This document shows, one piece after another, positions 43,444 to 50,814 of a DNA stretch of 64,000 nt. The notes below the pieces were generated by a model that worked only from the letters and a program-made list of their open reading frames with translations, was not told where the DNA came from and ran no database searches. A program made the position numbers and the translations under genes. The first letter of the stretch is position 1; every line of letters starts with the position of its first letter. The stretch spans positions 124,001-188,000 of the forward strand of contig CAMUON010000001.1 of the NCBI GenBank assembly GCA_947090525.1. The letters run 5' to 3'. This stretch comes from an uncultured Atopobium sp. (GTDB lineage Bacteria > Actinomycetota > Coriobacteriia > Coriobacteriales > Atopobiaceae).

Positions 43444-45156
43444 ATGGCAAAAAGTCAAAGTAGTGAACTCGACCGCAAAAAGCTCCTTGCCGATCCTATT
43501 TTGGTTACGACTATCTCTGTCTTAGTCGCTTGCTTGGTACTCTTTATTCTCTATCCACTTGCCATCCTTATGGTGGATAGTATTGTAGGCGAACACGGTC
43601 CTACACTCGATATTTTCTCTCGCGTCCTGGCGATGCCCGCTTTTGAGACGGCTATCTTTAACACGCTTAACGTCGGCTTTTTCGTAGGTATTGTGGCCAC
43701 GCTGATCGGCCTTTTGTTTGCCTATGTTGAGGTGTATGTCAAACTTAATAGTCGCCTCATGAGTGGACTCTTCAAGGTGGTTTCTATTCTTCCTGTTGTG
43801 TCGCCTCCGTTTGTGCTGTCGCTTTCGGTCATCATGCTCTTTGGTAAGGCGGGCATTATTACCCGTAATTTGCTGGGGATTTATGACAACAATGTCTACG
43901 GCTTCTGGGGTATTGCACTGGTACAGGTACTTACCTTCTTCCCCGTGTGCTACATGATGTTTCGAGGTCTTTTGCGCAACATCGATCCTTCTCTTGAGGA
44001 AGCTGCGCGCGACATGGGTGCTTCACGTTGGAAGGTATTTACCTCGGTGACGTTGCCGTTGGTGCTTCCAGGATGTGGAAATGCATTTTTGGTTACCTTC
44101 ATCGAAAGTATCGCCGACTTCGCGAACCCCATGTTGATCGGTGGTTCTTACGATACGCTCGCTACCTCGATCTACTTGCAGATCACAGGCGCCTACGACA
44201 AGCAAGGCGCTGCGGCCATGGCAGTAGTTCTGCTTGCTATCACGCTTGCTATGTTCGTGGTTCAAAAATACATTCTTGAGGCAAAAAGTACCGCTACGCT
44301 TACCGGTAAGGCGAGCCGTGCGCGTATGCTTATCACGGACGCATCGGTGCGCATCCCGCTTACTATTGTCTGCGGACTTTTGGCACTTTTTGTGGTCGCC
44401 ATGTATATCTGCGTGCCGTTTGGCGCACTCTTCAAGACCTGGGGATACGATTACACGCTTACGCCCAAGTGGTTTTTGGAGGTCTTTAAGCTTCACCACG
44501 GTATTCAGGCGTTTTGGGATTCGTTCTTCCTGTCCTTTGTTGCATCGCCTATCACCGCACTTTTGTCGATGATCATTTCGTATTTGGTCGTGAAGCGTAA
44601 ATTTGCCCTCAAAGGCTTCATCGAAGCTGCGTCGATGCTCGCAATGGCTGTTCCTGGTACCGTTTTGGGTGTTGGATACATTCGTGGTTTTTCGGGCGGC
44701 CTCTTCCACACGGGCTTTATGCAGGGGCTTTATGGCAGCGCGGCAATTCTTATCATCGTATTTGTCGTGCGTTCTCTACCGACAGGTACGCGCTCAGGTA
44801 TTTCAGCATTGCGCCAGATCGATAAGTCCATCGAGGAAAGTGCCTACGACATGGGGGCCAATAGTTTCCATGTGTTTATGACGGTCACGCTTCCTTTGAT
44901 TAAGGATTCGTTCTTGAGCGGCCTCGTTACCGCCTTTGTACGCTCGATCACGGCAATCTCTGCAATCATCCTTTTGGTGACACCGCAATTTTTGCTCATC
45001 ACCGTTCAGATCAACGAGTTCGCCGAAAAGGGCGCCTACGGTGTTGCGTGTGCGTTTGCAACCATCCTCATTTTGATTACCTATGGTGCTGTTATCTTGA
45101 TGAATATCGCAATTAAATTCTTCGGCACCAGCGCAACCATCAGAGACAAGGAGTAG
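43444..45156 (+). CDS. ABC transporter permease, FbpB-like (two fused permease domains)
   Basis: A 570-residue membrane protein with about twelve helices, made of two binding-protein-dependent permease domains. Each half keeps an EAA loop: EEAARDMGASRWKVFTSVTLPL near 180-200 and EESAYDMGANSFHVFMTVTLPL near 460-480. This fused layout is typical of ferric-iron (FbpB/SfuB) permeases. GGAGG lies before the ATG. The ATPase gene starts 3 bases after its stop. Confidence 0.92.
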   Translation: MAKSQSSELDRKKLLADPILVTTISVLVACLVLFILYPLAILMVDSIVGEHGPTLDIFSRVLAMPAFETAIFNTLNVGFFVGIVATLIGLLFAYVEVYVKLNSRLMSGLFKVVSILPVVSPPFVLSLSVIMLFGKAGIITRNLLGIYDNNVYGFWGIALVQVLTFFPVCYMMFRGLLRNIDPSLEEAARDMGASRWKVFTSVTLPLVLPGCGNAFLVTFIESIADFANPMLIGGSYDTLATSIYLQITGAYDKQGAAAMAVVLLAITLAMFVVQKYILEAKSTATLTGKASRARMLITDASVRIPLTIVCGLLALFVVAMYICVPFGALFKTWGYDYTLTPKWFLEVFKLHHGIQAFWDSFFLSFVASPITALLSMIISYLVVKRKFALKGFIEAASMLAMAVPGTVLGVGYIRGFSGGLFHTGFMQGLYGSAAILIIVFVVRSLPTGTRSGISALRQIDKSIEESAYDMGANSFHVFMTVTLPLIKDSFLSGLVTAFVRSITAISAIILLVTPQFLLITVQINEFAEKGAYGVACAFATILILITYGAVILMNIAIKFFGTSATIRDKE

Positions 45157-45158
45157 TC

Positions 45159-46235
45159 ATGGCAAAAGAAAAAAAGGGTGTTCGTCTCGAGCACGTCTCA
45201 AAAATTTATAAAGATCCCAAGACGCGCCAAGATTTCTACGCGGTGCACGATGCAAATATCACGATCGAAGCGGGAGAGTTTGTAACGCTTCTTGGCCCTT
45301 CTGGCTGCGGAAAGACGACTATTTTGCGTATGATCGCAGGCTTTGAATCGCCTGATGAAGGTGAAATTTATCTTGCCGATGAGCCGATCAACGAGCTCAC
45401 CCCCAATAAGCGCGATACTGCTATGGTATTCCAAAGCTACGCGCTTCTGCCGCACTACAACATCTTTGATAACGTGGCGTACGGTCTTAAGATTAGAAAA
45501 ATGGATGCAGCGACTATCAAGGATAAGGTTGAGCACATTCTCTCCCTCGTAGGCCTTGAGGGCATGGAAGACCGCAAGACCAACCAGCTTTCCGGTGGTC
45601 AGCAGCAGCGTGTGGCCCTTGCGCGTGCGCTCGTTATTGAGCCCGGCGTACTTCTTTTTGACGAGCCGCTTTCTAATCTCGACGCGAAGCTTCGCGTAGA
45701 CATGCGTACCGAAATTCGTCGTATTCAGCAGGAAGCAGGCATTACCGCGATTTACGTTACGCACGATCAGTCAGAGGCCATGGCGCTTTCCGACAAGATT
45801 ATCGTGATGAAGAAGGGTGTAGTCGATCAGATCGGTGACCCGCATACTATTTACCACACTCCTTGCGATGAATTTGTTGCAGACTTCATCGGCGAATCGA
45901 ATTTCTTGCGCGGAAGCGTAACCGAGGTCACCGGTACCTGCGGAAAAGCTCAGATCGAGCATTCGGCTGTAGCTGTTGCAGATATCAACAACAAAAAAGT
46001 GGGCGATGACATCACGCTCGTGTTGCGCCCTGAGTCGGTGCACGTGGCCGATAGCGGCGTCATTCCTTGCGAGGTCATTTTGTCTCGCTTCATGGGCCAC
46101 TACCAGAATTATCACGTTATGTGTGGCAATACGCTGGTCAAAATTACGGAATTCAATCCCAAAAACAAGCGCATCTACGAAGTGGGTGACAAAGCGTACA
46201 TCGACTTTTCGCCGAGTGATGTTCATGCGCTCTAG
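45159..46235 (+). CDS. ABC transporter ATP-binding protein, FbpC/PotA-like
   Basis: A 358-residue ATPase. Walker A is GPSGCGKTT, the Q-loop lies in MVFQSYALLPHYN, the signature is LSGGQQQR, Walker B is VLLFDEP and the H-loop is VTHDQ. After about 235 residues comes a TOBE-type regulatory region (FIGESNFLRGSV ... VLRPESVHV), as in FbpC and PotA. It is the last gene of the transporter operon, closed by a strong hairpin 47 bases downstream. Confidence 0.94.
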   Translation: MAKEKKGVRLEHVSKIYKDPKTRQDFYAVHDANITIEAGEFVTLLGPSGCGKTTILRMIAGFESPDEGEIYLADEPINELTPNKRDTAMVFQSYALLPHYNIFDNVAYGLKIRKMDAATIKDKVEHILSLVGLEGMEDRKTNQLSGGQQQRVALARALVIEPGVLLFDEPLSNLDAKLRVDMRTEIRRIQQEAGITAIYVTHDQSEAMALSDKIIVMKKGVVDQIGDPHTIYHTPCDEFVADFIGESNFLRGSVTEVTGTCGKAQIEHSAVAVADINNKKVGDDITLVLRPESVHVADSGVIPCEVILSRFMGHYQNYHVMCGNTLVKITEFNPKNKRIYEVGDKAYIDFSPSDVHAL

Positions 46236-46281
46236 TGTCTCTTGCAAACTATGTTCTAATGTGTATCGAAAGCTGTAAATG

Positions 46282-46314
46282 ATAAGGAGCGCTTCATCAG
46301 GCGCTCCTTATTTC
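46282..46314 (+). terminator. Intrinsic terminator of the iron-type ABC operon
   Basis: ATAAGGAGCGC and GCGCTCCTTAT form a perfect 11-bp stem with loop TTCATCAG, followed by TTCGC. Its left arm resembles that of the hairpin at 43376. Confidence 0.8.
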
Positions 46315-46335
46315 GCAACACAAAAGGAGGCGCTC

Positions 46336-46851
46336 ATGTCCTTATTTCTTGACCTTGCACGTGCGCGCTATTCGTGCCGGTCGTTTTCGGAAAAACCGGT
46401 TGAGCGTGCAAAGATTGATGCGATCGTGCAGGCAGGCATATGTGCTCCCACCTGCGTAAATAGGCAGCCCTGGCATGCGTGGGTAATCACTTCTCCAGAC
46501 GCACTTGCTCGTGCGTATGCTTCCACGCGTTATAATTTTCACGCGCCCGTTGTTATCGCTCTTGGCGTGTATCCGGGGCATGGCTGGATGCGTCGTGCTG
46601 ATGGTCACGACTTTATCGACGTAGATGGCGCGATCGTGACGACGCACATGATGCTTGAAGCCAAGGATTTAGGACTTGAGAGCGTGTGGGTGGGATACTT
46701 TGATCCGGCTGTATTGCAAGCAAACTTCCCCTCAATGAAAGATGCCCGCATGCTGGCCCTTCTTAAGATTGGCTATAAAAGTGAAGGGGCTCAGCCCTCA
46801 AGCTTGCATGAGGCGCACAAAAGCGTAGAAGAGCTTGTGGACTTTATCTAA
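46336..46851 (+). CDS. Nitroreductase family protein
   Basis: FMN-dependent NAD(P)H oxidoreductase of 171 residues. The N-terminal ARYSCRSFSEKPVERAKIDAIVQAGICAPTCVNRQPW region is the FMN-binding signature, and GLESVWVGYFDP near 120 is the second conserved block. It is at the short end of the family. AAAGGAGG precedes the ATG at 46336, which falls just after the preceding operon's terminator. The substrate is unknown. Confidence 0.92.
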   Translation: MSLFLDLARARYSCRSFSEKPVERAKIDAIVQAGICAPTCVNRQPWHAWVITSPDALARAYASTRYNFHAPVVIALGVYPGHGWMRRADGHDFIDVDGAIVTTHMMLEAKDLGLESVWVGYFDPAVLQANFPSMKDARMLALLKIGYKSEGAQPSSLHEAHKSVEELVDFI

Positions 46852-46876
46852 AAACCATGTAGAGGGTTTTGTTTTG
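46851..46876 (+). terminator. Weak terminator after nitroreductase gene
   Basis: AAAACC (46851-46856) and GGTTTT (46865-46870) form a 6-bp stem with an 8-base loop, followed by GTTTTG. The left arm overlaps the stop codon. Confidence 0.45.
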
Positions 46877-47021
46877 CTTGCTATGCTGCATATAATGCTA
46901 GTTTCATGCATGCGTATGAGTGATAAGCTAGAAGCGCTTCGCGCGGCGTTCGGCTCCAATAAAAGTCGAGCTCAGTTAGCGCGTGCATGTTTCGTGTTCA
47001 GCGTCTAGAAAAGGGGAGTAC

Positions 47022-47666
47022 ATGCCCTCGTCGCAGGATTCATTAGAGTTTTGTCCGTTTAAGGATATCGATTTTGATGAGGTTGTAAACCTCTGTGTGC
47101 GCAAATGGTGTAGCGACATCACGGGCGCCTATGACCGCATCATTTTTGGTCGCGTGATGACGACAGCTGCGCTTCAGCGCTCGTCGCTTTGTTATGTAGC
47201 TAAATGTAACGGTACGGTTGTGGGCGTGTGTTTTGCGGGCATTTATCGTGATCGCAAGATTATCTGCGATGATAGCTGGCGTAGACGCTTCGAAGATGTG
47301 ATGATTGTCGCGCGCGACCGTGCTAAACGCGGTGGCGTTAAGGTTGAGGAGCGCCTGTTTACGAGGCTGCGCTTTTATACCATGGCAGACGTGTTTGTGG
47401 CCTCTGGGTACGCAAATTCAGAAGCCGAGATCAATCTCTTGATCGTCGATCCTCGATTTGCACATCAAGGCATTGGTACACGGCTTATTAGTGACATGGA
47501 AGGGCGCTTTCGTGCGGCCTGCGCGCGCGGATTTTTTCTTTTGATCAGCGCTGATTCCGACCGTGCATATTTTGAGCATAGAGGCTTCAACTGCATTCGC
47601 GAGAAACATATGCGCGATCGTGCGCGTACAGAGACGAGTGTATATTTGTACGGCAAAAGGCTCTAG
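47022..47666 (+). CDS. GNAT family N-acetyltransferase
   Basis: A 214-residue acetyltransferase. The acetyl-CoA loop is HQGIGTRLISDME (Q-x-x-G-x-G) near residue 147, preceded by the INLLIVDPRF strand; the C-terminal YFEHRGFNCI segment is also typical. The first 100 residues are longer than a minimal GNAT. GGGGAG lies just before the ATG at 47022. A hairpin overlapping the stop (47653-47678) may end the transcript. Substrate unknown. Confidence 0.87.
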   Translation: MPSSQDSLEFCPFKDIDFDEVVNLCVRKWCSDITGAYDRIIFGRVMTTAALQRSSLCYVAKCNGTVVGVCFAGIYRDRKIICDDSWRRRFEDVMIVARDRAKRGGVKVEERLFTRLRFYTMADVFVASGYANSEAEINLLIVDPRFAHQGIGTRLISDMEGRFRAACARGFFLLISADSDRAYFEHRGFNCIREKHMRDRARTETSVYLYGKRL

Positions 47667-47705
47667 CGGAGCTTTTGCGTAGGGAAGCACTAAGGAATTG
47701 CTTGA

Positions 47706-47737
47706 GCTTTTGTTTAAGTTTTTGTTTAAGCTTTTGC
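47706..47737 (+). repeat. Short T-rich tandem repeat
   Basis: A 12-base unit near GCTTTTGTTTAA occurs 2.6 times (47706-47717, 47718-47729, then a partial copy) in the gap before the prepilin peptidase gene. The second copy differs at one base. Confidence 0.7.
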
Positions 47738-47770
47738 AGATGACGCGCACGTCTATGTGTGAGGTGGGCC

Positions 47771-48427
47771 ATGCAAGATTTTCTTGATTGTTATGAGTCC
47801 CAGCGCGCGGGCGTGCGCGTATGCATCATCGCTTTTGCGTGCGCGCAAACATTTTTATTGTGGTGCGCGGGCTATGAGATGCTAGATCTGATATGTTTTG
47901 CAGTGCTTGGGCTGCTTTTGCTTGCGTCTGCTGTTGTAGATGCGCGCGTGCGCATTATTCCAAACGTTTTTATGATCTTGGGCGTGTGTCTATGGCTTGG
48001 TTACATGCTTATACTGGGATGTACGGGCGCAGGCGCTGGTGCTGATGTGCTTTCTCTTGCGGGCGCCCGCATCGCACAAAGTTTGTTAATACTCATTGTG
48101 CTTATACTTTGTGATCGTGTGCTTGTACGCGTGTCAACGGCTGGATCTGCTGCAGCTTCTGCACCGGTTTCTGCACACGCGCATGTGCCCGCTGCCACTC
48201 CTTCTTCTGCGCGCATCGGCTTTGGTGATATCAAACTTCTGGGGCTTTTAGGTCTTTGGACGACGCCTGAGATATTTCTTGTGCTCCTTTGCATGTCGTC
48301 TCTTTTTGGCTGTATAACTGCGCTTTTATTGCGCGCGCGTCACTTTCCCTGGGGTCCTGCTATCTATATTGCCTGGCTTGTGTGCATGTGTGCACCCATT
48401 GAGCTCTACGTGGGCATCTTTCTTTGA
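47771..48427 (+). CDS. A24 family prepilin peptidase (short form)
   Basis: Aspartic membrane protease of 218 residues that would cleave class III or type IV prepilin-like leaders. Catalytic Asp residues lie in VVDARVRIIPN (first motif) and GFGDIKLLGLLGLW (GxGD motif). The N-terminal methyltransferase domain of PilD is absent, as in short archaeal-type and Flp/Tad enzymes. An Ala/Ser/Pro/His-rich insert sits just before the second motif. GAGGTG precedes the ATG at 47771. No pilin genes are near, so its substrates lie elsewhere. Confidence 0.87.
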   Translation: MQDFLDCYESQRAGVRVCIIAFACAQTFLLWCAGYEMLDLICFAVLGLLLLASAVVDARVRIIPNVFMILGVCLWLGYMLILGCTGAGAGADVLSLAGARIAQSLLILIVLILCDRVLVRVSTAGSAAASAPVSAHAHVPAATPSSARIGFGDIKLLGLLGLWTTPEIFLVLLCMSSLFGCITALLLRARHFPWGPAIYIAWLVCMCAPIELYVGIFL

Positions 48428-48567
48428 TCCATAGCACATGTGTTGTGTGTGGGATAAAGTTCCTGGTACAGGCATTGTTTTACAAGTTGATTGCGCAGGC
48501 GTCCGCGCGCACACAAAAGATATACAATAGTCAAGCTTCATAACGGCTTCCACAGAAAGGAGACCTT

Positions 48568-49335
48568 ATGTCACTTGATGTTCACGCGCCTGCATGCTCT
48601 CAAGCTTGTTCTCAATATTCGCATCATGCAGCCCCTCATGTCCCTCGGGGAGCGTATCTTTTGAAACTTGTATCAATCTGTGCAAGTGTGTATGGCATGA
48701 GTATGAATTGGGAAGGCTTATTTTCCCTAACGTATTTTACGAATTTATCCAATATTGCGATGTCGTGCGTGCTTGCGGTAGCGATTTGGCGACTTGCGCA
48801 CGCGCGTTCGTGTGGCAGCTTAGATCCCGAAGACTCTGCAGGTCACGCCCTATGGTATCGGATTAAATTTGTCGCGACGCTTTCTATTTTTGTCACCTTT
48901 TTCCTCTACACCTGTTTTCTAGCTCCTACAAGTAGTTACGGATTTTTGGGTGCTTTTATGCGAAACGGCGGAGCAAGTTTTGCGACCCATGTTGTGGGGC
49001 CACTTTGCGCGCTTGCGGATTTCTTTTTCTTCGATAGAGCGTTTGCGCCTCGACCAGTAGAACTTTTGTATGGGGTGTTGCCGCCCCTTGCGTACGTAGG
49101 CTATGTGTGCGTGCTTTCGCTCGGCTTTGGCGTGCGTTGGAAGGGGAGCATGCTCGCGCCGTATAATTTTCTCAATTTTGGTGCAGAAACAGGATGGTTT
49201 GGATACAATCCTGGTCACATTTCTTCTACCAGCCTAGGGATAGGGGTGGCGTACTTTATCATCGTCTTTGCGCTTATATTTTTGGCAATGGCTGCTGGCC
49301 TTTTGCACGCTATGAAAGCATTGAGAAAGCGATAA
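48568..49335 (+). CDS. Pr6Pr-like multi-pass membrane protein
   Basis: A 255-residue membrane protein with about six helices. It resembles the Pr6Pr/FAR-17a-AIG1-like family by LTYFTNLSNI in the second segment and HVVGPLCALADFFFFD in the fourth, plus YNFLNFG near the end. Function unknown. Its N-terminal 35 residues are soluble and His/Ala-rich. AAAGGAGA lies before the ATG. Confidence 0.7.
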   Translation: MSLDVHAPACSQACSQYSHHAAPHVPRGAYLLKLVSICASVYGMSMNWEGLFSLTYFTNLSNIAMSCVLAVAIWRLAHARSCGSLDPEDSAGHALWYRIKFVATLSIFVTFFLYTCFLAPTSSYGFLGAFMRNGGASFATHVVGPLCALADFFFFDRAFAPRPVELLYGVLPPLAYVGYVCVLSLGFGVRWKGSMLAPYNFLNFGAETGWFGYNPGHISSTSLGIGVAYFIIVFALIFLAMAAGLLHAMKALRKR

Positions 49336-49398
49336 AAAGCATAAAAAGTCGCGTGTATGCAGGCGCCCGAGATTGGGAGAATTTTTTGAATCATTTTC

Positions 49399-49454
49399 AT
49401 AGGGCCTGTTTGTGTTACAATTAAGCACACTCAAGGGCAGATAACAGGCCCTAT
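49399..49454 (+). promoter_or_regulatory. Long perfect inverted repeat overlapping a candidate promoter
   Basis: ATAGGGCCTGTT (49399-49410) and AACAGGCCCTAT (49443-49454) are exact 12-bp inverted copies with a 32-base spacer, just before a secreted-protein gene. A possible promoter is TTTTCA (49394) and TACAAT (49416-49421) with 16 bases between, so the left arm would sit between -35 and -10. TTTCTG follows the right arm, so terminator function for the upstream gene is also possible. Confidence 0.55.
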
Positions 49455-49478
49455 TTCTGTGCACTTAAGGAGTTTGAT

Positions 49479-50615
49479 TTGGCTACAAAGATGTATTCGC
49501 GAAGAACTGCGCTCAAGCTTATGGCGATGAGTACGTCTCTTCTTTTCTTCTCGTCTCGCGTGGCTTTAGCTGACACGCAAGGCGATCTCGATGCCGCTCA
49601 AAAACAGCTCGATGAAGTGCAAAAACAGCTCGATGACATCTCTTCTCAGTATGAGGCGTTGGCGGCTGAGCAGGATCAAACAAAGAAGCAAATCGAAGAC
49701 GTGCAAACGCAGATCGATGATACGCAGCATCAGATCGATCAAAAACAACAACAGCTCACTACAAAAAAACGCGTGCTGGGAGCCCGTGTTTCGAGTGCTT
49801 ACAAGTCGGGCGCCAATAGCTTTTTATCGGTATTGCTTTCGTCAACTTCCCTTGCTGAGCTTTCGTCAAATATCTACTATCTCGACAAAATTTCTGCAGC
49901 CGATCGCGCGATGATCGACGAAGTCAATCGCATCAAAGCGGAGCTCGACGCAAAAAAATCCCAGCTCGAAGACACAAAAAGCTCGCTTGAAAAGCTCAAA
50001 TCCGAACAAGACGAAGAGCTTTCGCGCATGCAAGAAAAGCAAGACGAATCCCGTAAGGTCATCGACGGCCTCTCTGCTGATGTCAAAAATTTGATGGCCC
50101 AGCGCGATGCTGAGCTCGAAGCTGCTGCTCGTGAGCGCGAACTCCAAGCAAGCGCTGCGCGTGCGGCCCAATCAGGAAAAGTCTCATATACGCGCGGCGA
50201 AGTGAGCGGAAGCTTGAATTTGGGCGGAGGATTGAGCGGAAGCCAGCAAAAAGTCCTGCGTATGGCGTATTCCATCGGTTCTCCGGGAGTGGGACTGTGC
50301 GCGATGTGGGTCTCTCAAGTATTTTCCGCTGCAGGTTATGGCTATCCAAGCGGAAACGCAAACGATATGTACAACGCATGGTGCACGAGTTCAAACAAGA
50401 GCACGCTGAAGCCGGGCATGGTTATCGCCGTTCCGACGCATCCACAGACGCGCGCGGGCCGCATTTACGGCCACATTGGCATCTACGTGGGCAATGGCAT
50501 CGTACGCCAGAATATCGGCCGTATTTCCGAGCAGAGCCTAGATTCGTGGATCAGTTTTTATGGCAAGACTGCAACGCCGCGTTGGGGCTGGTGCATGGGG
50601 ATTCCTCTGAGCTAG
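49479..50615 (+). CDS. Secreted coiled-coil peptidoglycan hydrolase, NlpC/P60- or CHAP-like
   Basis: A 378-residue exported protein. The signal peptide (about 1-28) contains SRRTALK, a possible twin-arginine motif. A long coiled coil (about 30-225) of Gln/Asp/Lys heptads resembles PcsB and RipA partners. The C-terminal 130 residues look like a Cys-His amidase/endopeptidase: GLCAMWVSQVFSAAG with the candidate Cys and YGHIGIYVGNG with the candidate His. It would cut peptide stems during cell separation. The start is TTG with AAGGAG 6 bases upstream. Layout parallels the protein at 17663-18742. A strong terminator follows. Confidence 0.82.
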   Translation: MATKMYSRRTALKLMAMSTSLLFFSSRVALADTQGDLDAAQKQLDEVQKQLDDISSQYEALAAEQDQTKKQIEDVQTQIDDTQHQIDQKQQQLTTKKRVLGARVSSAYKSGANSFLSVLLSSTSLAELSSNIYYLDKISAADRAMIDEVNRIKAELDAKKSQLEDTKSSLEKLKSEQDEELSRMQEKQDESRKVIDGLSADVKNLMAQRDAELEAAARERELQASAARAAQSGKVSYTRGEVSGSLNLGGGLSGSQQKVLRMAYSIGSPGVGLCAMWVSQVFSAAGYGYPSGNANDMYNAWCTSSNKSTLKPGMVIAVPTHPQTRAGRIYGHIGIYVGNGIVRQNIGRISEQSLDSWISFYGKTATPRWGWCMGIPLS

Positions 50616-50735
50616 AGCACGCAAACCGCACGCTCCTGGTTGATTCTATGCGGACGTGCGTTTGTGCGAGTTTGCCTGGTTCCGCTAACATAACTCGCTA
50701 ACACAATCTGCTAACACAATTTCTTGCACTACGTT

Positions 50736-50769
50736 AAAGCGGCTCAAGACCAAGATCTTGAGCCGCTTT
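50736..50769. terminator. Bidirectional intrinsic terminator
   Basis: AAAGCGGCTCAAGA (50736-50749) and TCTTGAGCCGCTTT (50756-50769) form a perfect 14-bp stem with a 6-base loop, with T on one side and A on the other. It serves the convergent wall-hydrolase and dipeptidase genes. Confidence 0.88.
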
Positions 50770-50814
50770 TATTACTTCGCATCAGTAGAGGACGCGCTCG
50801 CGTGTATATGTGCT

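Noticed and set aside
46940..46990. TTCGGCTCCAATAAAAGTCGAGCTC as part of a tRNA
   Set aside because: No cloverleaf could be folded: acceptor and anticodon arms are missing.
47653..47678. Strong terminator overlapping the GNAT stop codon
   Set aside because: The stem GCAAAAG-GCTC/GAGC-TTTTGC has a bulge and no T run; mentioned only with the GNAT gene.
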